From positions 1-21,615 of the forward strand of contig JAZFYI010000086.1 in NCBI GenBank assembly GCA_036443455.1: 21,615 bases of DNA, given 5' to 3'. This document shows positions 1-8,638 of this stretch, one piece after another. How positions within the stretch are numbered: position 1 is the stretch's first letter; the number at the start of each line of letters is the position of its first letter. Origin of the DNA: MnTg04 sp036443455 (lineage in GTDB: Bacteria > Pseudomonadota > Gammaproteobacteria > Steroidobacterales > MnTg04). Below the pieces are notes generated by a model. That model ran no database searches. It had not been told where the DNA came from and saw only the letters and a program-made list of their open reading frames with translations. The translations under genes were made by a program, and so were the position numbers.

Positions 1-1331
1 CTTGCGATTGCCTCCATGGTGACATCGAAGGCATGGTCGCCGATCAGCAACTGTGCCATGCCTTCATTCAGCGAGCGCAGAACCAGGTGGTGTTCCAGTC
101 CCTGTTCATCGAGAAGGGTGAGTATTACCGGCCGATTGTGTTGTCTGAGTTGCGCCCAGCTGCCTTGCTGAAATACGCATCGCAAGCCCTGTTCCGACGC
201 CTGCTGGCAGGCCGGCGTTGGTCCGGGCTGGTACGCACCGCGCCACAGGCCAAGCAGCGTTTCGAACGCGTTGTCGGTGCCGGTTTTCGCAGCGTATTCC
301 TGCAAAATTGACTGCAGACTCGCGGCCGGCTGCATGGCGGGCGTCTGATCGATCATGTGACCGGTCTGCTTATCCGGCAGCCGGGCGGGCAGCGCGATCG
401 CCGACTGAGTATCGGGTGTTGGCGTCGTGCGTCGCTCGAAAAATTGGCCAATCCCCATCGCCAGTGCGGCGGTGGCGCCCAGCATCAGTGCACCGGCGGC
501 CCAGCCCAGCCAGACAGGGCGATACTGGCGACCTTGTACTTCGGCAGCCGCCTCGCGAACCAGGGCGCCATTGATTGTCGTGAGTTCGCGCGTATAAGCG
601 CCCAGCAGCGCACGATCCGCGATCACGTTGATCAGACGCGGTACGCCGCCCGATAGCCTGTATATCTCCCGCCTGGCAGAGGATAAAAAAATCTCGCCGG
701 TAGCGCCGGCTATTTTCAAACGGTGTTGCAGGTAGGCCGCCGACTCGCCCCGGTCCAGCGGTTTGAGGTGAAAACGGCTGGTAATGCGCTGCGCGAGTTG
801 CCGCAGATCGTTCCTCGCCAGCGATTTCCTCAGTTCGGGCTGGCCGACCAGGATAATCTGCAACAGTTTCTGCTTGCTGGTTTCCAGGTTGGTCAGCAGG
901 CGCACTTGTTCGAGGACGTCCGCCGAAAGGTTTTGTGCCTCGTCCACCATCAGCACGACCCGCCTGCCATCCGCGTAGGCTTTCAGCAGATGCCGATTCA
1001 ATGCGTCCACCAGGTCTTTTTCGCTGTGTTTTTTTGCCAGGGGAACGTGCAATTCCTGGCAAATGGTTTCCAGGAAATCTCCCGGCCCCAGGCGCGGGTT
1101 GACGATCAACGCGATATCCGCGTTCTCCGGCAACTGCTCGAGCAGGCTCCTGAGCAGCGTGGTCTTCCCGGTGCCTACCTCGCCGGTGAGCTGAATGAAC
1201 CCCCCGCTCTCGGTAATGCCATACAGCAGGTGGGCCATGGCATCGGCGTGCCGTTCGCTGAGGTACAGATACCTCGGGTCCGGTGTGATCGAGAAGGGTT
1301 TCTCGCTGAGTCCAAAAAAACTGGTATACAT
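1..1331 (-). CDS. ExeA/GspA-like AAA ATPase, C-terminus cut by window edge
   Basis: 443 residues are visible, and the reading frame is open through the left edge. The protein begins MYTSFFGLSEKPFS, the usual start of the ExeA/GspA/MshM family. A Walker A motif (GEVGTGKTT, about residues 50-58) and Walker B motif (VVLMVDEAQ, 125-133) define an AAA domain up to about residue 265. A single membrane segment follows at about 274-295, then a proline-rich linker, then a periplasmic region (LGLWRGAYQPG, C-x9-GLRC) like the C39-peptidase-like part of ExeA. A peptidoglycan-binding domain usually comes after this and would lie outside the window. In type II secretion, ExeA works with ExeB to get the secretin through the cell wall. 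No other secretion gene is visible here, so the exact system is unknown. There is no strong ribosome site; the start was chosen by family similarity. dinB lies 89 bp upstream on the same strand. Confidence 0.88.
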   Translation of the reverse strand, partial: MYTSFFGLSEKPFSITPDPRYLYLSERHADAMAHLLYGITESGGFIQLTGEVGTGKTTLLRSLLEQLPENADIALIVNPRLGPGDFLETICQELHVPLAKKHSEKDLVDALNRHLLKAYADGRRVVLMVDEAQNLSADVLEQVRLLTNLETSKQKLLQIILVGQPELRKSLARNDLRQLAQRITSRFHLKPLDRGESAAYLQHRLKIAGATGEIFLSSARREIYRLSGGVPRLINVIADRALLGAYTRELTTINGALVREAAAEVQGRQYRPVWLGWAAGALMLGATAALAMGIGQFFERRTTPTPDTQSAIALPARLPDKQTGHMIDQTPAMQPAASLQSILQEYAAKTGTDNAFETLLGLWRGAYQPGPTPACQQASEQGLRCVFQQGSWAQLRQHNRPVILTLLDEQGLEHHLVLRSLNEGMAQLLIGDHAFDVTMEAIA

Positions 1332-1420
1332 TGCTTGCGCGCGTTTCCGCGTCTTCTGTCGGACGAGGGAACCACCGATGATGCCCGTTTGCCGTGCCTG
1401 CTCACAAGTGCAGACGGGAA

Positions 1421-2569
1421 TCAGGGTATCTTGTGTTGCCCTCGCTGCAACGCAGCATCGCCAAACCGGTCTGCCACCTGGCCAAGGAGCTTGTCTACTT
1501 TGCGGTTTTTTGCGCCGATTTCCTCCGGGAACAGGTCCTGTTGCCGGTCCTCGCCCAGCCCCGATACGCCGACACCCAGCAGGCGAAGTTCCGCACCCGG
1601 ATGGGCATCCAGCCAGTCGCCCAGCAATCCACCCGCGATCAGCTGGAGTTCGCGGCAGCCGCTGGTCGGCGGATTGACGCTTTTCTGCCGGCTCAAGGTC
1701 GTGAAATCCGCCAGGCGCACCTTGATATTCAACCGGCTGGCTACCCAGTCTTTGCGCCGGATTCTTTTCGAGATGCGGTCCGTCATGTCCATCAGACAGT
1801 GGTGCAGCGCCTGGCGATCGCCAATATCCCGATCGAAGGTTTCTTCGACGCTCACCGACTTGTCCTGGGAATCTTCGCCGACCGGCCGGTGATCGATGCC
1901 TGCCGCGCGCTCGCGCATGCGCTGCGCATAACGGCCGAACACAGGCACCAGGATTGAGTCACCGGCGGTTCTCAATTCGTGAAAGCTTTTCACCCCAGCC
2001 TGGTGCAATCGCGCCGCGGTTTTTGGGCCGATCCCGAAAAGCGCTTCGATCGGCAGCGAATCCAGCACGGTACGGACACTGTCGGGGCTTATTTCGCACA
2101 GGCCATCCGGCTTTTCCAGGTCCGATGCAATTTTGGCGACCAGTTTGTTCGGCCCGATGCCGACGGACGCGGTCAGCCCGGTGTCCTTCAGGATTCTTTG
2201 CTTGATGCGCCGGGCAATCTGCACGGGCTGTCCGTGTGCCGGAACCCGCTCGCTGATATCGAGGAACGCCTCGTCCAGCGACAGGCCTTCGACGATCGGC
2301 GTGACCTCCCTGAAGATCGAGAAAATTACCGCGGAAACTTCCTGATAACGGGAAATCCTCGGCTTGACGACCGTGGCGTTCGGGCAAAGCTGCAACGCGC
2401 GGCGCATGGGCATCGCCGAGCGAACGCCGTATTTTCTCGCTTCATAACTGGCCGCCGCGACCACGCCGCGGGGCCCGGCGCCGCCCACCAGGACAGGTTC
2501 GTTCTCTAGTTCCGGGTTGTCGCGTTTTTCCACCGACGCATAGAAGGCATCCATGTCGACATGCAGCAC
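1421..2569 (-). CDS. dinB: DNA polymerase IV (Y-family translesion polymerase)
   Basis: About 382 residues. The protein begins (V/M)LHVDMDAFYASVEKRDNP, the diagnostic Y-family N-terminus. The catalytic carboxylates are visible as D5 (HVDMD) and D99-E100 (SLDEA), and Y10 occupies the steric-gate position. Helix-hairpin-helix-type sequence (GIGPKTAARL) follows, then the little-finger domain. Near the C-terminus, QQDLF (about 343-347) matches a beta-clamp-binding motif; a family-typical tail (RFGDAALQRG) follows. The enzyme copies past damaged template bases and is error-prone. The start is taken as GTG at 2569 because homology begins there. The frame stays open upstream, with an ATG at 2644, but that would overlap the DUF4399 gene and add residues with no family match. 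No LexA-type box is obvious in the 28-bp gap, so SOS control is not supported. It is probably transcribed with the upstream minus-strand genes. Confidence 0.93.
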   Translation of the reverse strand: MLHVDMDAFYASVEKRDNPELENEPVLVGGAGPRGVVAAASYEARKYGVRSAMPMRRALQLCPNATVVKPRISRYQEVSAVIFSIFREVTPIVEGLSLDEAFLDISERVPAHGQPVQIARRIKQRILKDTGLTASVGIGPNKLVAKIASDLEKPDGLCEISPDSVRTVLDSLPIEALFGIGPKTAARLHQAGVKSFHELRTAGDSILVPVFGRYAQRMRERAAGIDHRPVGEDSQDKSVSVEETFDRDIGDRQALHHCLMDMTDRISKRIRRKDWVASRLNIKVRLADFTTLSRQKSVNPPTSGCRELQLIAGGLLGDWLDAHPGAELRLLGVGVSGLGEDRQQDLFPEEIGAKNRKVDKLLGQVADRFGDAALQRGQHKIP

Positions 2570-2597
2570 ATGCCGCCGTCGTTCGTCCTGCGCGCCG

Positions 2598-3020
2598 CTA
2601 GCGGACGTGGATTTTGATGACTTCCGAGTAGACCGGTGGTTCATGAGGCATGTGCTTATAGTCGGCGAGCAATAGCTGGAAGGTGTGTTCCCCCGGCTCG
2701 AGTTCCAGCGTGACCTGGGTTTGTCCGCCGCCGAAATGTCGGTAGTGGTCATTCGATGGTATCGCTTGCCCCATCGGTGGCAAGGGGGCATCGATAAGCA
2801 AATGGTGATGCCCGGTACCGGCTTTGTCCACACCTGCGGGCGCAACACCCATCCCGGCCAGGCCGAATACGATCGTCACCGGGCTGGCCAGATTCTCGCC
2901 GTCAGCCGGTGAGATGATGCGTACACTCGCGCCTTCCTTCGATGGGGTCAGGGTGGTATCGGCTGCGATCGCGATCAACGGTAACAGGGCGAAAAAAAGA
3001 ATATGTGGTCTGTCAATCAC
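2598..3020 (-). CDS. Exported DUF4399 protein, histidine-rich
   Basis: 140 residues from a GTG start with a good ribosome site (GGGAG, 6 bases upstream). A hydrophobic N-terminus (about 5-20, ending AIAA) looks like a signal peptide, so the protein is probably periplasmic. The rest matches DUF4399: SPADGENL, a central GHHHLLID (about 70-77), DHYRHFGGG (91-99), and a C-terminal HTFQLLLADYKHMPHEPPV stretch. The regularly placed histidines (71-73, 92, 95, 112, 123, 126) could bind metal, but this is inference and the family has no firmly established function. The gene lies 37 bp downstream of the DUF3667 gene and 28 bp upstream of dinB, in a probable shared transcript. Confidence 0.85.
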   Translation of the reverse strand: MIDRPHILFFALLPLIAIAADTTLTPSKEGASVRIISPADGENLASPVTIVFGLAGMGVAPAGVDKAGTGHHHLLIDAPLPPMGQAIPSNDHYRHFGGGQTQVTLELEPGEHTFQLLLADYKHMPHEPPVYSEVIKIHVR

Positions 3021-3057
3021 GAGTATCTCCCGGCGTGGGTCAGGTGGCGCTATTGTT

Positions 3058-4602
3058 TCACAAGTTCAGGGCCGTATAAATTAGCGTAACCGCCATGGTC
3101 GTAAAGAATGCCGCGATATAGGCGACGCTGAGCAGGGCCCAGCGGATAAAAGTCGCGATATGACCTTGTCGATATACCCTGCGCAAGGCCTTGTACAGAT
3201 AAACCGGCTGGATATACAAAACGACGACGGCCGTGAATATTCCGAGCAGCCAATCTGGCAGGTGCAGCAGTTCCTCGCTGGCGTAGACGAAAATCGTCAG
3301 CGTGACGATCAGGAAAAAGAAAGCATGGTAATGCACGGTGAACAACAGGTGTTCGACGTAGTAACGGCCGCTGCCGACGTAAAGCACCTTTAACGCAAGC
3401 GCCAGCAGGGGCAGGAAGAGAAACATCATGGCCGGCAGGTTGTCGAGCATCGCCTTGCCGAACGACTCGCCCTCGTCTTGCTCCATTTTCCTGCAGGCAG
3501 CCTGGATTTTTTGTTCGCCGATCTGCTGGTTCAACCAGCCCCAGCCCAGATCGAATTCAAGCTTGTCGCATTTCCAGCCCTTATTGCTTTTCTTGTTATC
3601 TGTCTCGGCGACTTCCGCCGCCGGCTCTGTGGATTCAGCCGGTCCGGCGGTATCGATAGATTTCGTCTGCGCTTCATCGACGGCGTCCGCGTAAGGCGAT
3701 GCACCGGACACGGCATCCATGCCATCAGCTCCTGATTCGGTCTCGATGCTGCCGCCATCGAGTACGATGCGCATTTCGTGCTCGGCGGGCCGATCCGCGC
3801 CATCGAAACCGTCCATATTTTCCAGCGCCACTTTAAGCCCGGCTATTTGTTTTTGTCGGGCCGGGTCCGGATCCTGCCGCTGCAATTCTTCGAGCACGTC
3901 CAGTCGCTCACTGATGGCCTGGCTGCCAGCTTCGTTACCCGGTGTGATCCGGACCTCATCGGAGTCCAGGCCCCAGACCAGGAAGAAAATGATGCTCAGG
4001 ACCAGGTACATCCGAAATGGCGGCATGTAGCGCGCCCGCCGGCCGGCGAGATAATCGCTGGTCAGGAGGCCTGGACGGAACAGCAAGGGTTTCAGGCTGC
4101 GCCACAATCGCGAGTCCAGCTCGAACAAGTCGCCCACCGCGTCCCGCAATAGCTCCCACAAGGTGATCAGGCGGACCCGGGACCGTTGCCCGCATTGCCA
4201 GCAGTACTGGCCATGCAACGGAGTGCCGCAGTTCGGGCAATCCGGTGTTTCGGCCGCCGAGGCCTCCGCCTGGTATATCGCCGGGTCCCGGAGGATTCTC
4301 CGGCTTGCGCGGAATCGATCGCCAAATTTTTCGACGCCGAGCGCCCGCATTCGCGGTGCGTGGTTTTGCAAATAGTCGTCGAATACTTCCTGGCTGGCGA
4401 CCCGGTACCGGATACAGCGCCGGGGCCAGTCGTCATGCGGGTCCTCTTGCGGATCGATACGCGATATCTCGGCCGACAAAAACCCCGGGATGGTCAGCAT
4501 CTCGGTGACGTGGTCTTCAAGCCACGCGTCGTACTCGGATTGGATATCCGGATGCAGATCCAGACTGACTTCGTATATCAGTTGTCGGTCAGCAGCTTGC
4601 AA
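3058..4602 (-). CDS. DUF4286-DUF3667 fusion, zinc-ribbon membrane protein
   Basis: 514 residues, apparently from a TTG start. Residues 1-105 resemble DUF4286, a small ABM-like alpha/beta domain normally found as a free-standing protein. A linker follows, then a DUF3667 domain that opens with a zinc ribbon of two CxxC pairs (C122, C125, C134, C137) and continues with the conserved amphipathic stretch (GDLFELDSRLWRSLKPLLFRPG). A membrane segment lies at about 198-212. About 170 acidic, low-complexity residues follow, probably extracytoplasmic or loop, and then a cluster of about four C-terminal membrane segments. The role is unknown; the zinc ribbon suggests metal or protein contacts at the cytoplasmic face. 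The TTG start has only a weak ribosome site but leaves 28 bp after fadE, and DUF4286 homology begins within the first ten residues. Confidence 0.8.
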   Translation of the reverse strand: MQAADRQLIYEVSLDLHPDIQSEYDAWLEDHVTEMLTIPGFLSAEISRIDPQEDPHDDWPRRCIRYRVASQEVFDDYLQNHAPRMRALGVEKFGDRFRASRRILRDPAIYQAEASAAETPDCPNCGTPLHGQYCWQCGQRSRVRLITLWELLRDAVGDLFELDSRLWRSLKPLLFRPGLLTSDYLAGRRARYMPPFRMYLVLSIIFFLVWGLDSDEVRITPGNEAGSQAISERLDVLEELQRQDPDPARQKQIAGLKVALENMDGFDGADRPAEHEMRIVLDGGSIETESGADGMDAVSGASPYADAVDEAQTKSIDTAGPAESTEPAAEVAETDNKKSNKGWKCDKLEFDLGWGWLNQQIGEQKIQAACRKMEQDEGESFGKAMLDNLPAMMFLFLPLLALALKVLYVGSGRYYVEHLLFTVHYHAFFFLIVTLTIFVYASEELLHLPDWLLGIFTAVVVLYIQPVYLYKALRRVYRQGHIATFIRWALLSVAYIAAFFTTMAVTLIYTALNL

Positions 4603-4630
4603 TTCGGTCGCTCAAGGCGGGCCAGGATGA

Positions 4631-7108
4631 TCAGGCTACAGCGTCCGCCGGTTGATCCATCGCGGATTGCAGTTCGCTGGTGAGCGTGCCGAGTTCGTGC
4701 GATTCGAAATCATCCACGCGCACCAGTTCCATGACCGCATCATCCAGCTCACGAAGCGTTTTCCCCTGCTCCTTGGTCAAAATGCCGGCGCTGACGGCCT
4801 CATCGATTTGTTCCAGCGGATGCGGTGCGGTGACTGTGCCATCCCTGACCGCTCTTTTGAGTATCTTTTCCACCGGCGCCGCTGCAACCGCCATCTCCAT
4901 GGTGTTTTGCAGCATCCCCAGTGGATTACCCGCTTCAACGGTCTTGTAAATGCCATGGCTGACTCTTTCCCTGGCCATGCTCGGATTGATCATCAGTTCG
5001 GCCACTTCGTTGCCGAGCTTGTCGCTGGGTGCGTTGTAGGTCAGGCCGCGCGGGAAAATCAGGAAGCGCAGCATCGTGGCGACGCCACGGCTGGGGAAAT
5101 TACGCAGGAAGCTGTGCAGCTGTTCCTGGGCGGTATAAAGCAGGTGGCGACAAGCCCAGGTCACGATCGGAAGGTCGTCGGCCGGACGTCCCTGGTTCTC
5201 GTAATGCTTCAGCACCATCGAGGCCAGAAATGTCGCGCTGAGTACATCGCCGAGCCGTGCCGACAGCAGCTCGCGTTTCTTGAGATCGCCGCCCAGGGTC
5301 AGCATCGCCCAGTCGGCGGCAAGCGCGAACGCGGCGCTGTAACGGTTGATGTGCTGGTAATAACGCCGGGTCGATCCCTCGGCGGGTACCGCGGTATAGC
5401 GGGCATTGGTCAGCGCCATGCTGATGCTGCGCACCGCATTGCTGAGGGCAAAACCGATATGGCCAAACAGGGCCTCATCGAACTGCTTCAGTCCTTCGAC
5501 CTGGTCTTCGTTGCGCGCCGCCTGCAGTTCCTTGAGTACATACGGGTGGCAGCGAATCGCGCCCTGGCCAAAAATAATCAGGCTGCGAGTCAGAATGTTC
5601 GCGCCTTCCACGGTGATGGCGATAGGGACCGACTGCCAGCCCCGGGCCAAATAGTTCGATGGGCCGAGACAAACGCCCTTGCCGCCATGGACATCCATCG
5701 CATCGTTGGCAACGATCCGCCCCATTTCGGTGCAGTGATACTTCAGGATAGCGGAGGCTACCGAAGGTTTTGCCCCTTCGACCACTGCCGCGGCCGTGAC
5801 GCTGCGCCCGGCATCCATGATATAGGTCAGCCCGGTCAGCCTGGCGATGGCCTCGCCGACGCCTTCGAAGCGCCCGATGGGGAGATTGAACTGCTGGCGA
5901 ATCCGGGCATAGGCTCCGGTCGCATAGACTGCGGCTTTTGCGCCGCCGGTGGCGTTCGATGGCAAGGATATGCAGCGGCCGACCGCCAGCTGTTCCATCA
6001 GCATGCGCCAGCCCTGGCCGGCCATTTCGGGTCCGCCGATGATGAAATCCAGCGGCACGAATACGTCTTTTCCGCTGGTAGGTCCGTTCTGAAACGGGTT
6101 ATTCAGCGGCAGGTGCCGGCGCCCGATAACCACGCCTTCTGTGTTTGTGGGAATCAAGGCCGCAGTGATGCCGAGATCCTCTTTTTCACCGATCATGTGA
6201 TCGGGATCGTAAAGCTTGAAAGCGAGGCCAAGCACGGTGGCGACCGGGGCCAGCGTGATATAGCGCTTGTCCCAGTTGAGCCGGATACCGGTGATTTCCT
6301 TGCCCTCCCACTGGCCCTTGCAAATGATCCCGGTGTCGGGAATCGATGCGGCATCCGATCCCGCGCGCGGGCTGGTCAGGGCGAAACAGGGAACTTCGTC
6401 GCCGGCCGCCAGGCCGGGCAGGTAGCGCTCTTTTTGTTCATCGGTACCGTAATGCAGCAGCAACTCCGCCGGCCCCAGCGAATTCGGTACCGCCACCGTG
6501 GATACGGCGGTGGCCGACACGCTGGCGATCTTGATCAGGACCTGGGAGTGGCCAAACGCTGAAAACTCGAGGCCCCCGAATTTTTTCGGAATGATCATCG
6601 CGAAAAACCCGTTTTTCTTGATGAATTCCCAGACTTCCGGCGGCAGGTCGCCGCGCTCATGGGTAATGTGCCAGTCGTCCAGCATTCGGCAGAGTTCCTC
6701 GACCGGGCCGTCGATAAAAGCCTGTTCTTCCCGGGACAGTTTTGCCGCGGGCAATTTCTCCAGCTTGTCCCAGTCGGGCAGGCCGGTGAACAGCTCGCCT
6801 TCCCACCAGACAGTACCGGCTTCGAGCGCCTCTCGTTCGGTGCTCGACATGCTGGGAACCAGTTTGCGGTAGAAGTTGAGCATCGGCCGGGTCAGATACG
6901 GCCGGCGCAACGCCTTGATGTTCAAAAATAACAATGCCGCAAACAGGACCCACAACAACAGGTTCCACAGGAACGCCGCATCGCCCAAATAGGAATATGC
7001 GGCCAGCAGCAGACCGATAATGGCCGTAGACAGCGACAGCGATACTCGCCGGTAACTTAACAGGCCGGCGATACCGAAAAAAAGCAAAAACCAGGTGAAA
7101 GCCATCAT
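4631..7108 (-). CDS. fadE: Acyl-CoA dehydrogenase FadE, first step of beta-oxidation
   Basis: 825 residues, close to E. coli FadE (814). Two or three hydrophobic N-terminal segments (about 4-60) suggest membrane association. The acyl-CoA dehydrogenase core follows (FGGLEFSAFGHSQV; LTSPRAGSDAASIPDTG; DVHGGKGVCLGPSNYLARGW). The FadE-specific block TVEGANILTRSLIIFGQGAIRCHPYV leads into the long DUF1974 C-terminal domain. The enzyme oxidises fatty acyl-CoA to trans-2-enoyl-CoA with FAD. ATG at 7108 was chosen because GAGGA sits 8 bases upstream; a second ATG follows directly at 7105 and a TTG lies at 7123. No other beta-oxidation gene is nearby. The 5' region has a -10-like TATATT (about 7162 on the minus strand) and a small inverted repeat, but no recognisable FadR or PsrA site. 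Confidence 0.95.
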   Translation of the reverse strand: MMAFTWFLLFFGIAGLLSYRRVSLSLSTAIIGLLLAAYSYLGDAAFLWNLLLWVLFAALLFLNIKALRRPYLTRPMLNFYRKLVPSMSSTEREALEAGTVWWEGELFTGLPDWDKLEKLPAAKLSREEQAFIDGPVEELCRMLDDWHITHERGDLPPEVWEFIKKNGFFAMIIPKKFGGLEFSAFGHSQVLIKIASVSATAVSTVAVPNSLGPAELLLHYGTDEQKERYLPGLAAGDEVPCFALTSPRAGSDAASIPDTGIICKGQWEGKEITGIRLNWDKRYITLAPVATVLGLAFKLYDPDHMIGEKEDLGITAALIPTNTEGVVIGRRHLPLNNPFQNGPTSGKDVFVPLDFIIGGPEMAGQGWRMLMEQLAVGRCISLPSNATGGAKAAVYATGAYARIRQQFNLPIGRFEGVGEAIARLTGLTYIMDAGRSVTAAAVVEGAKPSVASAILKYHCTEMGRIVANDAMDVHGGKGVCLGPSNYLARGWQSVPIAITVEGANILTRSLIIFGQGAIRCHPYVLKELQAARNEDQVEGLKQFDEALFGHIGFALSNAVRSISMALTNARYTAVPAEGSTRRYYQHINRYSAAFALAADWAMLTLGGDLKKRELLSARLGDVLSATFLASMVLKHYENQGRPADDLPIVTWACRHLLYTAQEQLHSFLRNFPSRGVATMLRFLIFPRGLTYNAPSDKLGNEVAELMINPSMARERVSHGIYKTVEAGNPLGMLQNTMEMAVAAAPVEKILKRAVRDGTVTAPHPLEQIDEAVSAGILTKEQGKTLRELDDAVMELVRVDDFESHELGTLTSELQSAMDQPADAVA

Positions 7109-7128
7109 GTGCGTTGTCCTCAATACAG

Positions 7129-7148
7129 GTGCCGATGAAAAACGGCAC
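7129..7148 (-). promoter_or_regulatory. Inverted repeat in fadE leader
   Basis: A perfect 6-bp inverted repeat (GTGCCG, 8-nt spacer, CGGCAC) lies 20 bp upstream of the fadE start, next to the ribosome site. It could be a small leader hairpin or an operator half-site pair. It does not match the FadR or PsrA consensus known to me, and arms of this length can arise by chance. Confidence 0.25.
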
Positions 7149-7236
7149 TTGGCCGATAATATACCGCAAATGGGCGGAGCGACCTTTGCCCTGGGTCAAT
7201 CCGGTTGCGCTTGTCAACAGACCCCGAGGCCCCGCC

Positions 7237-7257
7237 CGAGTTCGCACCCGGAACCCG
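7237..7257 (-). other. Stem-loop between mdh and fadE
   Basis: Downstream of the mdh stop on the minus strand, CGGGTTC and GAACTCG can pair over seven positions (one G-U) around a seven-base loop. No T-run follows, so it is not a convincing intrinsic terminator. It could mark an mRNA 3' end or do nothing. Confidence 0.22.
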
Positions 7258-7280
7258 CGATCCCTGGTGACATATGCAGG

Positions 7281-8261
7281 CTAGCCCAACAGGTCCTTGA
7301 CGCCGTCACGTTCCTCGCGCAGCTCGGCCTCGGTCTGATCCATGCGCTCGCGGCTGAAGTCGTTGATATCGAGGCCCGCCACGATCTCGTATTCACCATC
7401 GACGCAAGTTACCGGGTAGGAATAAATGATGCCCTCGGCAATCCCGTAGCTGCCATCGGAGGGAATCGCCATGCTGACCCAGTCGCCATCGGGCGAGCCA
7501 AGTATCCAGTCATGCATGTGGTCGATGACGGCAGACGCGGCGGAGGCCGCCGAGGACAATCCCCGGGCCTTGATGATGGCGGCTCCACGTTGCTGGACAG
7601 TCGGAATAAACTCATCTCCGATCCAGGCCATGTCGACCTTTTCGCTGGCCGGCTCGCCGTCAATCTGACAATGAAAAATATCCGGATATTGCGTCGCCGA
7701 ATGGTTTCCCCAGATCGTCAGCTTCCGAATCCGGCTGACATGTGAGCCGGTCTTTGCCGCCAGTTGGGTCAGCGCCCTGTTGTGATCGAGACGAGTCATC
7801 GCGGTAAAATTCGCCGGGTCCAGATCGGGCGCATTTTTCTGGGCTATCAAAGCATTTGTGTTGGCCGGATTGCCAACCACCAGCACCTTGATATCGCGGC
7901 TGGCATGATCGTTCAGCGCTTTTCCCTGCGCGGAAAATATTTTCGCGTTTTCCAGCAGCAGGTCCTTGCGCTCCATGCCCGGGCCGCGCGGTTTTGCGCC
8001 GACCAGGACCGCGTAATCGGCGTCCTTGAAGGCGACCGCCGCGTCGGTAGTCGAGACCACATCATGCAAAGTGCCGAAGGCGCAGTCGCGCAGTTCCATT
8101 TCCACGCCTTTCAGCGCATCGATCGCAGGCGGTATTTCCAGCAACTGCAAGATGACGGGCTGGTCGCTACCGAGCATCTGGCCCGAGGCAATGCGAAATG
8201 CCAGTTGATAACCGATTTGCCCGGCGGCGCCGGTGATACTGACTCGTACAGGATCTTTCAT
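7281..8261 (-). CDS. mdh: Malate dehydrogenase, NAD-dependent, two-domain type
   Basis: 326 residues, the usual length for this class. The N-terminal NAD-binding loop is GAAGQIGYQL (11-20). Other family marks are the mobile active-site loop with R92 and R98 (KPRGPGMERKDLL), NPANTNALIA (131-140), RLDHNRA with D159, and the proton-accepting H187 in IWGNHSATQYPD. It interconverts malate and oxaloacetate in the TCA cycle, in the cytoplasm. ATG at 8261 is supported by homology; a GGAG lies about 12 bases upstream. The frame extends further upstream to 8387, but those residues do not look like the family. A -10-like TACAAT (8304-8299, minus strand) precedes the gene but lacks a good -35. It is transcribed away from the ABC module. 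Confidence 0.95.
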   Translation of the reverse strand: MKDPVRVSITGAAGQIGYQLAFRIASGQMLGSDQPVILQLLEIPPAIDALKGVEMELRDCAFGTLHDVVSTTDAAVAFKDADYAVLVGAKPRGPGMERKDLLLENAKIFSAQGKALNDHASRDIKVLVVGNPANTNALIAQKNAPDLDPANFTAMTRLDHNRALTQLAAKTGSHVSRIRKLTIWGNHSATQYPDIFHCQIDGEPASEKVDMAWIGDEFIPTVQQRGAAIIKARGLSSAASAASAVIDHMHDWILGSPDGDWVSMAIPSDGSYGIAEGIIYSYPVTCVDGEYEIVAGLDINDFSRERMDQTEAELREERDGVKDLLG

Positions 8262-8610
8262 CTGATTGCATTTCTCCGTGCCCGAAAAAGGGGCGCAGAT
8301 TGTAGCACCGGATGTCGCAAACCCATACTCCGTCCAGCCAGGAAAAGGTGGCTTGCCCGCGATGTCCGGGTGCCCCGCGATCTTCATCCTGTGCGATTGC
8401 CGGAGTGAACAAATCGCTCAAATCCATTGCCAGCCGTTTATGCCTTTTCTGCGGGTGAATTCAGCGCCTGATGGCCGATTCTGCCCCGGCTGAGCGGAAA
8501 AATACTGCGGATCAGGACCGGGGAAATGCCGGAGTGAAAAAAATAAAGAAATGTAAGTATTTGTTTAATATGAATAAATCGTCAATCCTAAAAACATGGA
8601 AACCAGATGC

Positions 8611-8638
8611 TTGTAATTTGGATATGTAGTGTTATAGT
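8611..8638 (+). promoter_or_regulatory. Predicted sigma-70 promoter of the ABC/DUF4097 module
   Basis: A -35-like TTGTAA (8611-8616) and a -10 TATAGT (8633-8638, five of six consensus bases) are 16 bp apart. This puts the start of transcription near 8645, about 50 bases before the first gene. An AT-rich tract lies just upstream. The -10 box lies within a palindrome, which suggests repression. Confidence 0.55.

Noticed and set aside
370..1062. Minus-strand open frame inside the ExeA-like gene
   Set aside because: It is another frame of the ExeA-like gene, whose own frame shows Walker A and B motifs and stays open to the window edge.
723..1957. Plus-strand open frames opposite the ExeA-like and dinB genes
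   Set aside because: They are antisense to well-supported coding sequences and have no recognisable domain or ribosome site.
2570..2848. N-terminal extension of DinB to 2848
   Set aside because: The extra 93 residues overlap the DUF4399 gene, are of low quality (serine/threonine-rich, no homology), and DinB homology begins at the GTG at 2569.
4652..6562. Long plus-strand open frame (636 codons) opposite fadE
   Set aside because: It lies entirely antisense to a clear FadE coding sequence and its translation (histidine-, glutamine- and arginine-rich) resembles no family. It is an artefact of GC-rich codon use.
7237..7257. Terminator for mdh
   Set aside because: A stem is possible but there is no T-run, so it is kept only as a low-confidence stem-loop.
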